A stretch of 64,000 nucleotides of DNA from Toxotes chatareus. Taxonomy: Eukaryota; Chordata; Actinopteri; Toxotidae. The position numbers were made by a program, and so were the translations under genes. Of the stretch, positions 1 through 11,279 are shown piece by piece. The stretch lies in assembly GCA_016801885.1 (NCBI GenBank), contig CM028905.1, forward strand, positions 18,114,256 through 18,178,255, written 5' to 3'. Positions within the stretch are counted from its first letter, which is position 1; every line of letters begins with the position of its first letter. The notes beneath the pieces were generated by a model, which made no database searches, was not told the origin of the DNA, and worked only from the letters and a program-made list of their open reading frames with translations.

Positions 1-2432
1 TTGAATGCAGGCAAGAGTGACATCCATCCCCGAACAGACCCGTAATCACATGATAACAATCTTTTTTTTCATTTGTTGTTGCGTTTTCTTAGCCCGCCCC
101 TTTCCTTTTTTGATTGACAGGTAAGTGACAGGCTCGACTCCATAGCAGACGTGCTTGATTCCTCCCGGTTCCATAGCAACGGTGCACCAGAGAAATTTAG
201 CTGTATTTTTTTTTTCAGCGTGAGAAATACAATGTGTGGCGGGAGTGCGTGACAAAAGACCGAAAAGCGTGACTGTCACGCTCAATGCGTGAGACTTGAG
301 AGCCCAGTTTACTGACTGGGAGTTAGTGTATGTAAAGCTTGTCAGTGAACCCATGAGATTCTTGATCTAGGCAAACAGCAGTTTTATCACATCAGCACAT
401 CCTTTCTACCATCTGTCCACATTGGTATGTCGAGAGTACAGGTCATGACAAATGACGAATGCTACATGATGTGCTGTGTTTGAGCAGTGAGTTGCTTGGG
501 TTTATACTGAGTGGGTATTAGCAGTTGTATTTCACAAAAGCAGAGACAGGAGTTCATGCATTGGTGCATTCACACCGCCACCTAATTAACCTGTGCAAAT
601 AGGCAAAAATGACTAAAGTGAACACTGCAGTACAAGAGTGATGTAATTTTTTTGTTTACTTTATCACAACATATTTTTTTTTCCACAAAAGTGTTTTCCA
701 CTGTTTGCACCATGTTCAAATCCTGATAATCAGAGCTCACACCTCTTTGATAGCCCAAACTGCCATTTCCTGCTGCCATTTTTTTTATAAAGATAAACTC
801 AAAGATTTTGATACAGAATCCAATGGCACACCCCAAAACATGTTTGGTCTGCCTTGAATTAGCAAAGTCTTTTCTGAAAATGAGAATGACATTAAATGTA
901 TGTACATAAATAAATAACTGTCAAATATTTAGTCTCAAGACAAGAAATCTTGACATTTCGTCTTATTATCTCATGTTATCTTCATGTGTTATGTGTTATC
1001 TTCAACAAGTAAATATAAGTTCCTGGTCGCTGTATCTTCAGCGACATGAAGGCAGCTTCTATCTTGAAAATGAAAAACGACTTATTACACTGTAATATTA
1101 ATTTTTGAGGTCAGCGCCATTTACTAGAGTGAAAAACTGAAAAACTTAAACTAATCTAAATCTATTCTTTTCTCTGTAGATGTACTTTCTGAAACAGAAC
1201 TGAATGCAGACAGAATATACCGCATACTACGACTACACAGACATTTTACTCTGTCAGATGGCTGCACTACAGATAACAGTTTTGCAAAAATTCACAGCCT
1301 CCCCCAAATGAGACTGTAGTGAGCGCTTCAGTAAAGGTCTAAATCTGTCATTACAACAATACTGCCAGCTATACTTTCTCAGCAGCTATTCACAGTGTGC
1401 TAGTGCCTTGTTTTTCCTCATGGTCCCTGAGGTTTGGAAGTTATTATTACACGATAAACTGGGACAAAATCCAAAACGGGGCTTCAAATACGTCCTACAA
1501 AGGTTAAGAAATGCATATAGTCTTTTTGAAACAGACTGAGTATGATCAGACAGGGCTCTTTTAGCTGAAAAGACAGTTCACTCTGAATGGATTTATTTTG
1601 GTCTTTATCACCATTATGATGGCAAGCTTCATCAAACCATAATTGACTTTTGAAATAACCTTGTTCCTTATTACTTATGCACTTGGGAGTCCTTCATTCA
1701 TTTGTTACATTACTTTTCTGTGTCTACTGCTTATGCCCTTGACACCAGACGTTCTTATGGTACATCATATTGCTGAAATAATAGTGTGTCTTACTGCATA
1801 AGTGCTTGGCACACTGTCTCCTTAGCACATCGTCTCACTAATTTAATGTCAGCCTTACAGTGTCAGTTCACCAAAATTATAAAAAAATGTACACAGGTTA
1901 TACACACTCAGCTGCCAGCTTGTTAGATACAGTCTAAATGAACCAGTATACTCAGACTGAACTGCTTGTTGGACAGTCAAACAGCTTCTGAACCTTCTGA
2001 ACAGGATAAAAGTTGCTGGTCATTTTATAGGCTATGATTTGTGGTTCTTTGTTGTGTTAGGCTCCACAAACAGCCATAAACACCTCTGCAGCTTTGTAAT
2101 TGGAGCAAGTGTGAATCTGGTGCCTGCCACACCAAATTCTAAACACAAACACGTCTTCCCTGGGTTAGGGTTAGGCTCAATCGTCCATGTGACCCACTGA
2201 TATAGTCACTTTTCTTCTGCTTCCAAAGCACTCCAACAGTCAGATTCGTAAAGACCAAAAGCACCAAAAAGCAAGTAGAAAACATGACGTGTGCTGTTGA
2301 GTGGTGACGTACACCATTACACTGTAAAAGTTGTGACAAAGATCTGCAACATTCAGCTTTTCCCTCTTTCTTTTCCTGCAGCAGCTAATTACCCCTCAGC
2401 ACCCACTGCCATGTCAGAGAGCAGTGGCAGCT

Positions 2433-2435
<3 letters not shown>
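1..2435. other. Noncoding DNA, no recognised element
   Basis: Both strands carry only short open frames interrupted by stops, with no codon-like periodicity or family motif that I recognise. Short poly-T tracts lie near 61-68, 207-217 and 673-682. A short TTAGGG-like string (2162-2175) has just over two units and is not a telomere. Nothing else stands out. Confidence 0.6.

Positions 2436-2469
<34 letters not shown>
2436..2469. repeat. (AC)17 microsatellite
   Basis: A pure dinucleotide AC tract of 34 bp. It is flanked by a CAGTGGCAG context and is expected to vary in length between individuals. Confidence 0.97.
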
Positions 2470-2471
<2 letters not shown>

Positions 2472-4237
2472 GGAGTGTTATTTTAACAATATCTTCCTTT
2501 TTCAAAATAGTTTAAAACGTGAACTTATACATCAATACGCATCTAATTTCAGACAGTATAAAGTACTATTAACGTGTATAGTACTCGACATGAACATTTC
2601 ATACTTCATTGTTGTCAAATCATTATTTATGCTGAGACCATTTAACTCAAATGACATTAGGCTGGGTCAATCTGAAGTCTGGCAATCCAGATAATTAATT
2701 TTCCTAATAAGCCTTTTGCATATTAAAGAAGTATTTGGGAATGAATGCTCATTAGCAGATGAATAAAATGTTCAGTTTGGGTGTTGTGCTCTGTGATGTG
2801 CCTTAGGTTACTGCAGATTTGTAAGGATTATCAAATCTTGGATTTCCATCTAGCAGAATCAAAACACTACAACCCCCAAATAAATCATGATACTTTACCT
2901 ACATGCAGATGGATTGGTGAAACCCCATTCTTTACAGGTATGAGGTGTGAGTCCTTGTCAGTGGAAGTATGAGGCAGATTTATTTCTCAGTTGCTGTAAA
3001 GCTCAGTTTTTCAGCCATCCTTTTATCAGATTTAAAGCTGTAATTGTATGTGTTTGATTTGTTTTAATCAACAAATTCAGTGCTTTGCTGTGAAATAAAA
3101 TAAATTAAGATAACTATTACTGTATTTGGAAAAATCAAGTGTTTGCCAGTATAGCGGGTCTGTGTTGAATTGTTGATTCAAGATTCAAGAGATCTGTTGA
3201 ATGTTATGATGTGACTGTGGGGACGTCTGTTCTCACTTTAAATGCATGATATTCATTCACTCAAAGCCAGTTTTGAGAGTTTGGAGACATAAAAATGTCA
3301 GAAGAAAAACGGCTAATGTCAGTTACATCCAGCTGATTGGAAGGTTTCTGCAACCTTGAAGTCTGACAAAAGATTTCAGAGAACTGCAGAGTTTTTTTTT
3401 TTCCCCCATTGCCAGGAATGTTTGCTTTGATGGATTCCTGTTGTGGCTGCAAGTCCAATACAAGTCCTCTTATCTTCACTTCAGTAATGTCACTTCTTTA
3501 GTTGTCAGTCTTTTGTCAGCTTGTGGCCTATTGAGTGGTCAATTGATGTCTTGAAATCAAAAGATTGCAGTAAATCATTCAGCAACAGACATGATCTCTA
3601 TGATCTTTTCTAACTTAGTCTATGACACACTCTTCATCTCTTTTTCTCTCTGTTTTTGTCTAAACACTACAAAGTAGTAAAACTCTAAAAGTGTCCTCTG
3701 AGAGTTTGTCTCTGGTGGCCTAAACACTATGTTTTATGCATAAGTTAAATACAACATTTCCTGGGTGAGTTGCAAACAGGGAGGTAGAGTGTGTATGTGT
3801 TTGCATGTGTTGTGTGTGCTTGAGCATATGCACTTGCAGTTGTGCTTACAATATGTTAATTGAGCAAACAGCTGTACAATGTAATTCCATGTGACCACTA
3901 AAGGCCTGCTTCAGGTGAGTAGAAAAAAAAAATCATGTTTTAAAGATGAGCTACATCCAACTGCGTGTTTGTGCTTGTGTGTGCGATGAAATATTAATGC
4001 ACTGAAAAACGCAAGGGACGTCTGTGGAAGTCTCCCCCTTGTGTGTTAACATGTCCCCTAAGGGGAATAACCGTGGATGGCACCAGAGGAAGTTTGGATT
4101 TCTGTTGAATGATACAAATGCACAATGCAGTAAATGTACAAGCTGAAGCATTCTGTCTTGAAGTCTTTTTTTTTTTCTCCAGTCACGTTGCCTTTCAGTC
4201 TGTGGGGGAAACACACAGGTGCACTTGGCACTTTTTT
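2470..4237. other. Noncoding DNA, no recognised element
   Basis: AT-rich single-copy-looking sequence with no domain-like open frame. It holds a T10 run at 3393-3402 and a TG-rich but imperfect stretch around 3790-3820. I see no repeat consensus that I know. Confidence 0.55.
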
Positions 4238-4442
4238 AGGACTTAAGACTCAAAGTTCAGGTCCTTGATTTGGCCCTTGGTGGTTTTAACTTGGGACTTG
4301 TTTTTAACTTAGGTCTTGACTCTGAAATTGTTGGTCTTAACTTGAGACTTGACTTGTGACTTGTTGTTCTTGACATTGGGTTTCATAGCCAGGACGTTAA
4401 ACTTACTTTTGACTTGCAGAGAATGACTTTGGCCCACCTCTG
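4238..4442. repeat. Degenerate GACTTG-rich interspersed repeat
   Basis: About 200 bp built of variants of ACTTG / GACTTG / CTTGAC (for example ACTTGGGACTTG, CTTGAGACTTGACTTG), ending in GACTTTGGCCCACCTCTGG. A dispersed fish repeat with the same GACTTG reiteration and a terminal GACTTGGTCCCACCTCTG is familiar to me, so this looks like an old copy of that family rather than a local tandem array. The family name and class are unknown to me. Confidence 0.6.
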
Positions 4443-4589
4443 GCAACAGCTCATGAAAGGCTGAATATATTTGCTTTGGAGCCAGATCTGTTTCTGCCAG
4501 GAACACTAGAACGCTAGTCACATACAAGATGAAGATGGAATTATAATTTTACTATAATGTACATGTAGCGCAGGGATGGACCTAAATGC

Positions 4590-4868
4590 TGATTTAGTGG
4601 TTAGGATTGGTTCCTCACAGCAAGAAGGTCTTGGAATTGTATCTGACCTTGCTGTTGTCTGATGAGTTTCATGTCTGTAAGAGTTTCATCCTGCAGTGCA
4701 AAGATTTGCTTATCAGGTGAACAGTGAATGGTTTTCTGTGTATGTGTGTTAGCTCTGTAATGGACTGGAAACCCGTCCAGGCTGCACCCTGCCTTTCATC
4801 CAATTTGTACTGGGATAGCCTCTAGCCCCCTGAGACCCAGCACAGGATATGGAAAATGGATGGCTGGA
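4590..4868 (+). mobile_element. Old SINE-like element with tRNA-like head and LINE-type tail
   Basis: The order of blocks matches a very common teleost short element. A head of the form GTGGTTAGGATTGGTTCCTCACAGCAAGAAGGTC appears decayed at 4595-4630. A middle block GTGTTAGCTCTGTAATGGACTGG follows at 4747-4770. The tail block GGGATAGCCTCTAGCCCCC leads to an end in AATGGATGGCTGG at 4855-4867. The box B-like part (GGAATTGTATCT at the place of GGTTCGAATCC) is mutated, so pol III activity is not expected. The tail resembles 3' ends of fish L2/Rex-type LINEs. A second, 5'-truncated copy lies at 40728-40889. Confidence 0.65.
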
Positions 4869-4869
4869 G

Positions 4870-6127
4870 CATGGAGATGCTCCCTGATGTGGCAGCACAT
4901 GGAATAAAAAAACAACATGCCAAATTACATCTCTCATCTCGACCCTATCTCAGATAATCTCCCAAACCCCTACCAAGATCCAAAACATATAAAACCACAG
5001 TGTGTACATTTATGATGGACCATACAGCTGCTACATGTTCTGTGATGCCTGTCTGACTTATAAATCTGCACCAGCACTGCAGCCAAGGTGAGAATTTTAT
5101 TACCTCTAGAGAAGAGGTCTGAGCCATGAGTGTTGTTAAGCATACTCTACAAATGAACACAGAGCAGGATGCTGCCGTGTGCTCTGGATTACCAAAAATG
5201 ACAAGAATCATTTCTTGAGCCATTGTTTCTCTGTGAGATAACCGCCCGTCTCCAAGCTGAGCCTTAGTTCAGAGACAGATAACATGATTTAATGTGACTC
5301 TTTGTTAAGTGGCAACAAAAAACAGCATTGCCGTAGGACTCAGCTTTGGCCAGACTTCATATCAAAAGCATCATATCAAAAGCAGCGCCTGAGGGATAGT
5401 CGTGAGACGGAGAACAGCTGCATTTATCATTTACTTTTGTAAAACATTTTGCACATTTAAAACCCGTGTAAGCAGACAGCCGGCAGTGTGTTAGCGTCAT
5501 CATGCATATGTCACTATACAGAGCAGCACTCAATGTCAAGGCTCAGTGAATCATGCATGATGCACGAACTGTAAATTGTGAAATTTGCCTCCTGTAAGAG
5601 CAGAGCCATCACCGCAAAACACTCAGCCAAGGTGAAGGGAAGTAGTCAGGCCTCATAGTGTGCAATCAAATCCCAGGCAGAAAGGTGGTGTGGGTCCACT
5701 CCTTCCTCATTTCTCTTTGACTGGCTGCTCTAACTTTTTGTTCTGTCCTTCTCTTTCTGTTAACAAGTGGAGAAGTTCAACACTGTGGTGACTATAGGAC
5801 GCAGATGGTAAAGATATCACTACCACTGAAAGCAGGTATGGACAGCCAACGGTGATGATAGCATAGAGCACTCTTCAGTTATACAGCCTTTTGCTAACAG
5901 CATCATTCAGTAAAGACGAACATGACGATGTTTCTAAAGGCCACCAAAGTCGGCGCAGTGAGATGCGATAAGTGGGCATTTTTCAGACCTTTTAAACTCG
6001 CATGGACGTGAGAAAACTCACTCTGTTCGCAGTGAACTGGTTGGGTCGGCTGAGTTCATATCTGCTTTTCCATCTGTTTGCTGATACGGCTGCTGTGTGA
6101 ACAGAAAACATATTCTCCTCTTACCTC
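4870..6127. other. Noncoding DNA, no recognised element
   Basis: No open frame with family features and no recognisable repeat. Composition is mixed, with a somewhat GC-richer stretch around 5360-5560. It may contain regulatory sequence, but nothing specific can be supported. Confidence 0.5.
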
Positions 6128-6520
6128 ATGTACCATCCTCTCATTTTTCTTGTGTGTCTTTGCTGTCCCATCGAGTTTTTGTCACTCTTCTTTCTCCCCA
6201 CTCTAAGTTTCTATAAGTTTCTACTCATTGCTATTATCATTACACTATCTCAGTTTTCACTCTCAGACCTCCCTCTCTTTTTCTCCTCCTCTGTCACTTT
6301 TTATTTCTATCTACCGTGCTCTGCGTTAAATTTCCTTGTCTGTCTACATCACACTATATTTCTCTTGGCCTTTCTACCTCTTTCACTTTTGCACAGCAAG
6401 AAAACAACAAAATCAATCTCAAGGGCCCTCTCTCTTTCTCTCTCTCTCTCCATGTCTTTCTCTCAGTATCTGAGCCTGGTTCCTTCTCTGATTCTCTTCA
6501 GTTTCAGTGTAAGTGAGACA
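6128..6520 (+). repeat. Pyrimidine-rich low-complexity tract with (TC)n core
   Basis: The plus strand is strongly C/T-biased for about 390 bp, with a near-pure TC repeat at 6428-6451. A 133-codon open frame here is Ser/Phe/Leu-rich throughout and is explained by this bias. Such tracts are common in fish introns and intergenic DNA and can adopt triplex structure. Confidence 0.75.
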
Positions 6521-6529
6521 GAACCATAG

Positions 6530-7600
6530 GAAAAAAACAACAACCTTCAAATAAGAGTTTGTATTCAGGCCATACTGGAATGAATGGGTACGTGGAATAC
6601 TGAGTGTTTGTGTGTTTATGCCTTGGTCACACACCGTCCCTCAGGCTGTGGCATTTATCAGCACACTGGCCAGTCAAATATGTTATTTGCTTCAGTGACG
6701 CATTCATAGTTTACAGTTGCCATCCTGCTTTGAGTTTGTCTCTCAGTTGAGGCTGAAATAATTAAGTTCAGCTCAGTTCAGTTGGTGCGTTATTGTTATT
6801 GTGACACAGCGGTTCCCTATTCTGCCATAGCAGAGGGTGACAGAATGAATTACACTCACTACCAAACAATGGCAATCAATTACATACAGATTATCTACAT
6901 ACAGTGTCATTCTCCTCTCTGTGTTGTTGCCCTTTTCCCTTCGTCTGAACCAGTAATTAAATTCCCCAGCTAGAGTTAGACTCTTTTCTGCAACATAAAA
7001 CTTTAAATGCTCATCGGACAACTCAGTAGACTGAGAGTCATATTGGGTTAAAAATGATTTTTGCTTTGACTCTGCTTTGGGGATATCACAGTATTAAAAT
7101 AAAACACTAGAGACAAAAGGAAAGAACCTTTGTGGTATTATCAGGCCAAATCTCGACCTATATATAAAATATATCAAAATCGAACCATAAAATTTGGCAA
7201 GCAAAATCTGAGAATCTGGGAAAATAAACAGTATTTTCTTCACTCGCTCCAAAACATTGTTTGTATTGTGTGGAATAAATTGTAAAGCCTGTAGGGCCCA
7301 GTTATGACTTACGGGAATATTTTATTTCTATTTTAGATATGTACTTTCTATTGAAATCTGTCTTGAGCCTATGACTGACTTAATCTTATCAGAGGTCTAT
7401 TTCAAGATATATTTTTTTTTCCTTTGTACAGTCTGAGTTTTATACCATGCATACAGTATGTGATAGTTGATGCTGTGTAATTGTAAGGTTAAGAAAAATT
7501 ATACAAAAGCATTGTTTTTAACAACTCACAAGTGACCTAAAAATATGCAACGAGGATACGAAACTGAGAGGCGGGAATGAGTTGTACCCTGCAGGCATGG
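6530..7600. other. Noncoding DNA, AT-rich, no recognised element
   Basis: AT-rich sequence with TATATATAAAATATATC around 7160-7175 and T-runs near 7412. No coding or repeat signature recognised. Confidence 0.55.
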
Positions 7601-7674
7601 TTTCCCCACTTATCCTCCTATCAATGCTTGTTTATCTGTGGTCGCTCCAACAATGGCAATAGACAGTAAACTGT

Positions 7675-7835
7675 AGTTTGATATATTAATAAGAGAAAAA
7701 AAAAAGAGAATGGGAACAGAGGAAAAGAAAATGAAAGCACAGAGAGAGCGAAAGACAGCCTGACTGAAGATGCGAGTAACAGAGAAATTGATACTGGGAG
7801 GGTTAAAAAAAAAAAAAAAGAAGAGACAAAAACAC
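7675..7835 (-). repeat. Purine-rich tract with A15 run
   Basis: The plus strand is nearly all A/G from about 7690 to 7835, including an A15 run at 7805-7819. The Phe/Leu/Ser-rich minus-strand frames across it are composition artefacts. Confidence 0.75.
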
Positions 7836-7879
7836 ACAGTGACCGATGTAACACATTCATCTATCTCACCTGTTTTATG

Positions 7880-8172
7880 TGTGTGACTGAGCCAGATGTG
7901 GACACATTCACTGGCACACACAGAATCGCACACAAAGTGCCCGAGACGAGGCATTCATCCATCTATCCCATTCTGAATCTAGTGAGCGAGATATCGGCAT
8001 CTCTCCATTTAGCTTCAGCCGTGGTCGAGACTGAGATAGCATCTGCCCTTTCTAGAGGCCCGCACAAATCCATAGAGCGCTGTGACAATTATCGGCAATC
8101 AATGTCTATTTACCTGCCATTCACAGTGACTGAATACTGCTGTCTGAATAAAGCCAATGTCTATCCCAGTTT
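7880..8172. other. Candidate conserved noncoding block
   Basis: This stretch differs from its surroundings: balanced base composition, no simple repeat, several CpGs, and homeobox-like AT words embedded in mixed sequence (for example GACAATTATCGGCAATCAAT near 8083-8103). A plus-strand frame of 101 codons crosses it but has no recognisable family feature or splice context. The call rests only on its look, which resembles vertebrate conserved noncoding elements; no alignment was made. Confidence 0.25.
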
Positions 8173-9269
8173 TTTCAATTAAAGGGCAGGAATGTGTATG
8201 TGGGATCTTTTCAGATTTTTTTTTTCTTACAACAAGGGTAAATGTAAAATAGGGAAGAATCATTAAATTGATTGTCAAAGCTGTGAATGGATGACACCTG
8301 TGAAATGAGGTCTTTGGTAGATATCATCCATGTATACTATTAAATGGATTTAAAAAATATATATATTTAGACTTTCTTCTCAAACCGTCATGTAATCTTC
8401 TGCTCTCTCCTGTTATTATATAATACCTTTAGACAAAACCCCAGAGGAGGCTCTCACCACCACCCAGGCTTCCTTGTAGGAGTCTGCCTTGGGTTAGCAG
8501 CTGTAGGAGAGTGAACAGTGAGGCCTGATATTAATAGATAAAATTACAAACATGTCATAATGCTGCATCTTTTCGGAGACCAACACAATGGACATAATAA
8601 AAATTGTTATGTACAAAGGTAATTACAGATTATAACTACACTGAAACGCAACTGCTGGAAAATGCAGACCAGGAACAGTGTGAAAAACAATGCTGAATTT
8701 TTTTCAACAATTAAAAAAATATATTTTTTCTTATTATTAAAAAAAATAATTATTATCTAAATGGAACATAAAGATTAAGGAAATGACACCAATTCAGTCC
8801 TTGTTTTTAAGGGGCCCTAACAATTGGAGAGGTTCTTGTAGAATTCAAAGCGTCTCCATCTACACAAAATATTTACAAAATATCTTCCTTCATTCAATCA
8901 TTTAAGTTCACTCAAATGATTGAAGAAAGGAATTTTTTCTCCTTATTTGCAGCACTTGGAAGGACACGCACCCAAGAATAGATTTGTTTCTTAGCAAGAA
9001 TGGCTACAGTTCGAAGTAAACAAACAAACAAAAAGCCTCCCCTTCAAGACCTTAGTCCAGCAGGACTCTTGTCAGTCTTGCTCATTAACCACCTGTTGCT
9101 CCCTTGTCACTGGAGAAAGAATTGAAAGAAAGTTATGTAAAATATATATATGTGTGTGCAGTATTATTTAATGATTAAGTCTTTTATAAACTTTAAGATA
9201 ATGCGCCGCTTTCAGGAATGGCAGAAAAAAATAAAAGACTTGTGCTGCGCGTGTCGGTCTAATTTAGTC
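8173..9269. other. Noncoding DNA with very AT-rich core
   Basis: No coding signal. An AT-only stretch of T-runs, A-runs and TTATTATTA lies at 8697-8757. An imperfect inverted pair, TTCAATCATTTAAGT and CTCAAATGATTGAAG, around 8893-8927 could form a short hairpin. Confidence 0.5.
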
Positions 9270-9804
9270 TCTTTCATATCTCTGTTTTCTTTCACAGTTG
9301 TAGGTTGTGACAGGCTGCAAAGAGAAGTGACATTGTTTTGCCTTGTTAGTGATGCTATGTGCTCTTGGCAGGATTCCAGGCTGTTTCGCAGTGCCTGAAC
9401 CTGTGTGTTGGAGCAGCATGACAGGGAGTGTTCTGGCATCAGGACCGGAGTGGAAATTAAGATATCTCTCACCTCTGTGCAGGGAGATGCTGTTATTCAG
9501 GCTGTTGGGTGAATCAAAGGGAAATAGCCCCTTTTCTGGTACATGTTGAGCTGTTTTTGGCTTTTAAAGTTTTATATACTTCAGCCTTGTTCACGGTGCA
9601 GAGTTGATGGAAGCGCTTGTTAATCTAGTCCAACACTGAAAGACAAAAACACGTTTTATTTTTTCCTGTGAACAGAGGGGAAAAGTGTTTTGGTTGAACA
9701 GTTGCCCACTTGAATCTCATGCCTGGAGCAGATCAGGATTCACCTGCTAGCCTGGTCCCTCTTTGACCCCCAAGGTTCCTCCCACTGTTTTTGCATTTTG
9801 TATA

Positions 9805-10285
9805 CAGTCCAGGACAAACAAATAATGACAAGTAATGGATACTACATCCCTACAGTCTACAGTCCCAGCTTTAATTTGAGAAGGTTTACATCAACATAGA
9901 AAGAAACGTGTTGTAACACATAGAGCCTCAAATGTAGGGGTTCAAAAGTAATTGGACAGATGCACATGAAGTCTGTCATCATATTAAATCCTATGCAGTC
10001 AATGACTGCCTGAAGTCTTGAGCCACAGACATCAGCAGACACCTTGCATCTTCCCTAGTGATGCTCTCCCAGGCCTTCACTGCAGCCTCCTTCAGTTCTT
10101 CCTTCTTATGGGGTCTCTCTGCCTTTACTCTCGTCTTCAGCAGGTGGTCTGCAGCTCAGTTGAATTAAGATCAGGTGGCTGACTCTGCCAGTGGAGGATG
10201 TTCCACCTCTTCACCCTGAAAAGCTCTTTTGTTGTTTTTTTTAGTTAAGTTTAGTTGAGGTTATGTTTTGGGTGATGACATTAAT
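9805..10285 (-). pseudogene. Tc1/mariner-like transposase relic (C-terminal part)
   Basis: The minus strand encodes broken pieces of a Tc1-like transposase C-terminus. WQSQPPDLNSTEL around 10197-10160 corresponds to the DLNPIE region and keeps the Glu of the DDE/D triad. AAVKAWESITRED at about 10090-10052 and, after a frameshift, GSRLQAVIDCIGF ending near 9985 match the family's tail. Downstream, CCAATTACTTTTGAACCCC (complement of 9937-9957) is the usual 3' flank of this fish family. The low-coordinate end may be the TA-flanked CAGTCCAGGACAAAC at 9803-9819. Frameshifts and stops between the blocks, and loss of everything upstream of the third catalytic residue, make it dead. The right boundary is uncertain; GTTTTGGGTGATGAC at 10265-10279 may still belong to it. 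Confidence 0.78.
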
Positions 10286-10428
10286 ACTTATTTTTATGAA
10301 TTGGTGGGAGCTTTACTTTTGTTCTTCAGTGTGTGTGAATCTTACATTGACTCTCACATACAAAGACTTTGCAAAGACACACAATCACAGAAGAACTTAT
10401 TCTCATGCAAACACACAGAGGTGCACAT

Positions 10429-10517
10429 GAAAAAAACAAAACAAACAAAAAAACAAAACAAAACAAAAAAAAAAAAAAACACATGCACCAGCACAAACAC
10501 ACACACACACACACACA
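10429..10517. repeat. A-rich (CAAAA)n tract followed by (AC)n microsatellite
   Basis: A run of AAAC/AAAAC units with an A15 tract occupies 10429-10481. A short unique spacer and a pure AC repeat at about 10499-10517 follow. Frames across it give Lys/Thr/His-rich or Val/Cys-rich peptides with no biological meaning. Confidence 0.9.
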
Positions 10518-10653
10518 GGTCTGCTCCTCAGTGAAAAGTGCTGCTGGCATAAACAAAACCAGCACACAAAGTACAGGGAGGAGTAATGCACAAGCATGAA
10601 AACGGGACACTGACTATGTTTGACAGAACAGAGAATGCGTGTGTGCATGTGTA

Positions 10654-10669
10654 TTTGTGTGTGTGTGTG
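10654..10669. repeat. Short (GT)n microsatellite
   Basis: A 16-bp TG/GT tract inside a broader TG-rich segment (10636-10675). It lies between two AC tracts at 10499-10517 and 10760-10781, forming a small cluster of CA/TG repeats with alternating strand polarity. Confidence 0.85.
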
Positions 10670-10759
10670 CGTGAGAACCTGCTGTGAGTGCAATTGAGAT
10701 TCTAAGGTCACAAGCCTTGTAGAAATATTTCACTTCAAACTTAAGACACCCCTCTGAGA

Positions 10760-10781
10760 ACACACACACACACACACACAC
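10760..10781. repeat. (AC)11 microsatellite
   Basis: A pure 22-bp AC repeat. Confidence 0.95.
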
Positions 10782-10799
10782 GCAGAAATATAGACGCCT

Positions 10800-10950
10800 C
10801 AGAAGTAGTTTAAGCCAGCAGACCTCCACAAATAGGACAGAGAAGAGAGGAGGAGTGGAGGAGGAACTGAGAGGATATGGTAGCAGAGGAGCAGAAAAGC
10901 AGAGGAAGTGAGTGAAGAGGATGACAAAGAGGAGAAGACAGCAGTGACTC
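10800..10950 (-). repeat. Purine-rich tract
   Basis: About 150 bp in which the plus strand is mostly A/G (GAGGAG, AGAAGAG motifs). It accounts for the pyrimidine-coded Ser/Leu/Phe frames on the minus strand. Confidence 0.65.
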
Positions 10951-11255
10951 CATGAATAAAAGTTTAATCCACTTCCCATGAGATACAGTAAACACCTCAC
11001 AGATAGCACTGTGCACAGCGTGGCCAAGGTTAATTTTGACCCACACAAATTCTTCAGAATTTTATCGAGTGGTGTAAACAAAAATCTAAGAAAGTTTGAT
11101 GTTCCAGTGACATTTAGGAAGATATTTAGCTTAATATCACAAAATGAGGCAGGTAACAGCTATGGATCACCGCACACATTTCCACCTAGATTTTGGCTGT
11201 TCTCTCATCATCCACCCAACAGGAAAATGTTTGCCGTAAAAATGAGCATCTATAC

Positions 11256-11278
11256 AATGAATGAATGAATGAATGAAT
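11256..11278. repeat. (AATG)n tetranucleotide microsatellite
   Basis: Nearly six perfect AATG units over 23 bp. Confidence 0.95.
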
Positions 11279-11279
11279 A

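Noticed and set aside
2162..2175. Interstitial telomere repeat (TTAGGG)
   Set aside because: Only about 2.3 units; expected by chance in AT/G-rich DNA.
6027..6047. TCGCAGTGAACTGGTT, similar to a miR-128 mature sequence
   Set aside because: Matches only part of the mature sequence with mismatches, and upstream sequence cannot form the expected hairpin partner.
6128..6529. 133-codon plus-strand open frame
   Set aside because: Ser/Phe/Leu-rich across its whole length because the DNA is a pyrimidine tract with a TC microsatellite; an offset frame is equally open.
10403..11081. Long minus-strand frames (102 and 155 codons) with VCVCV runs
   Set aside because: Produced by AC/GT repeats and a purine-rich tract; no motif or splice context.
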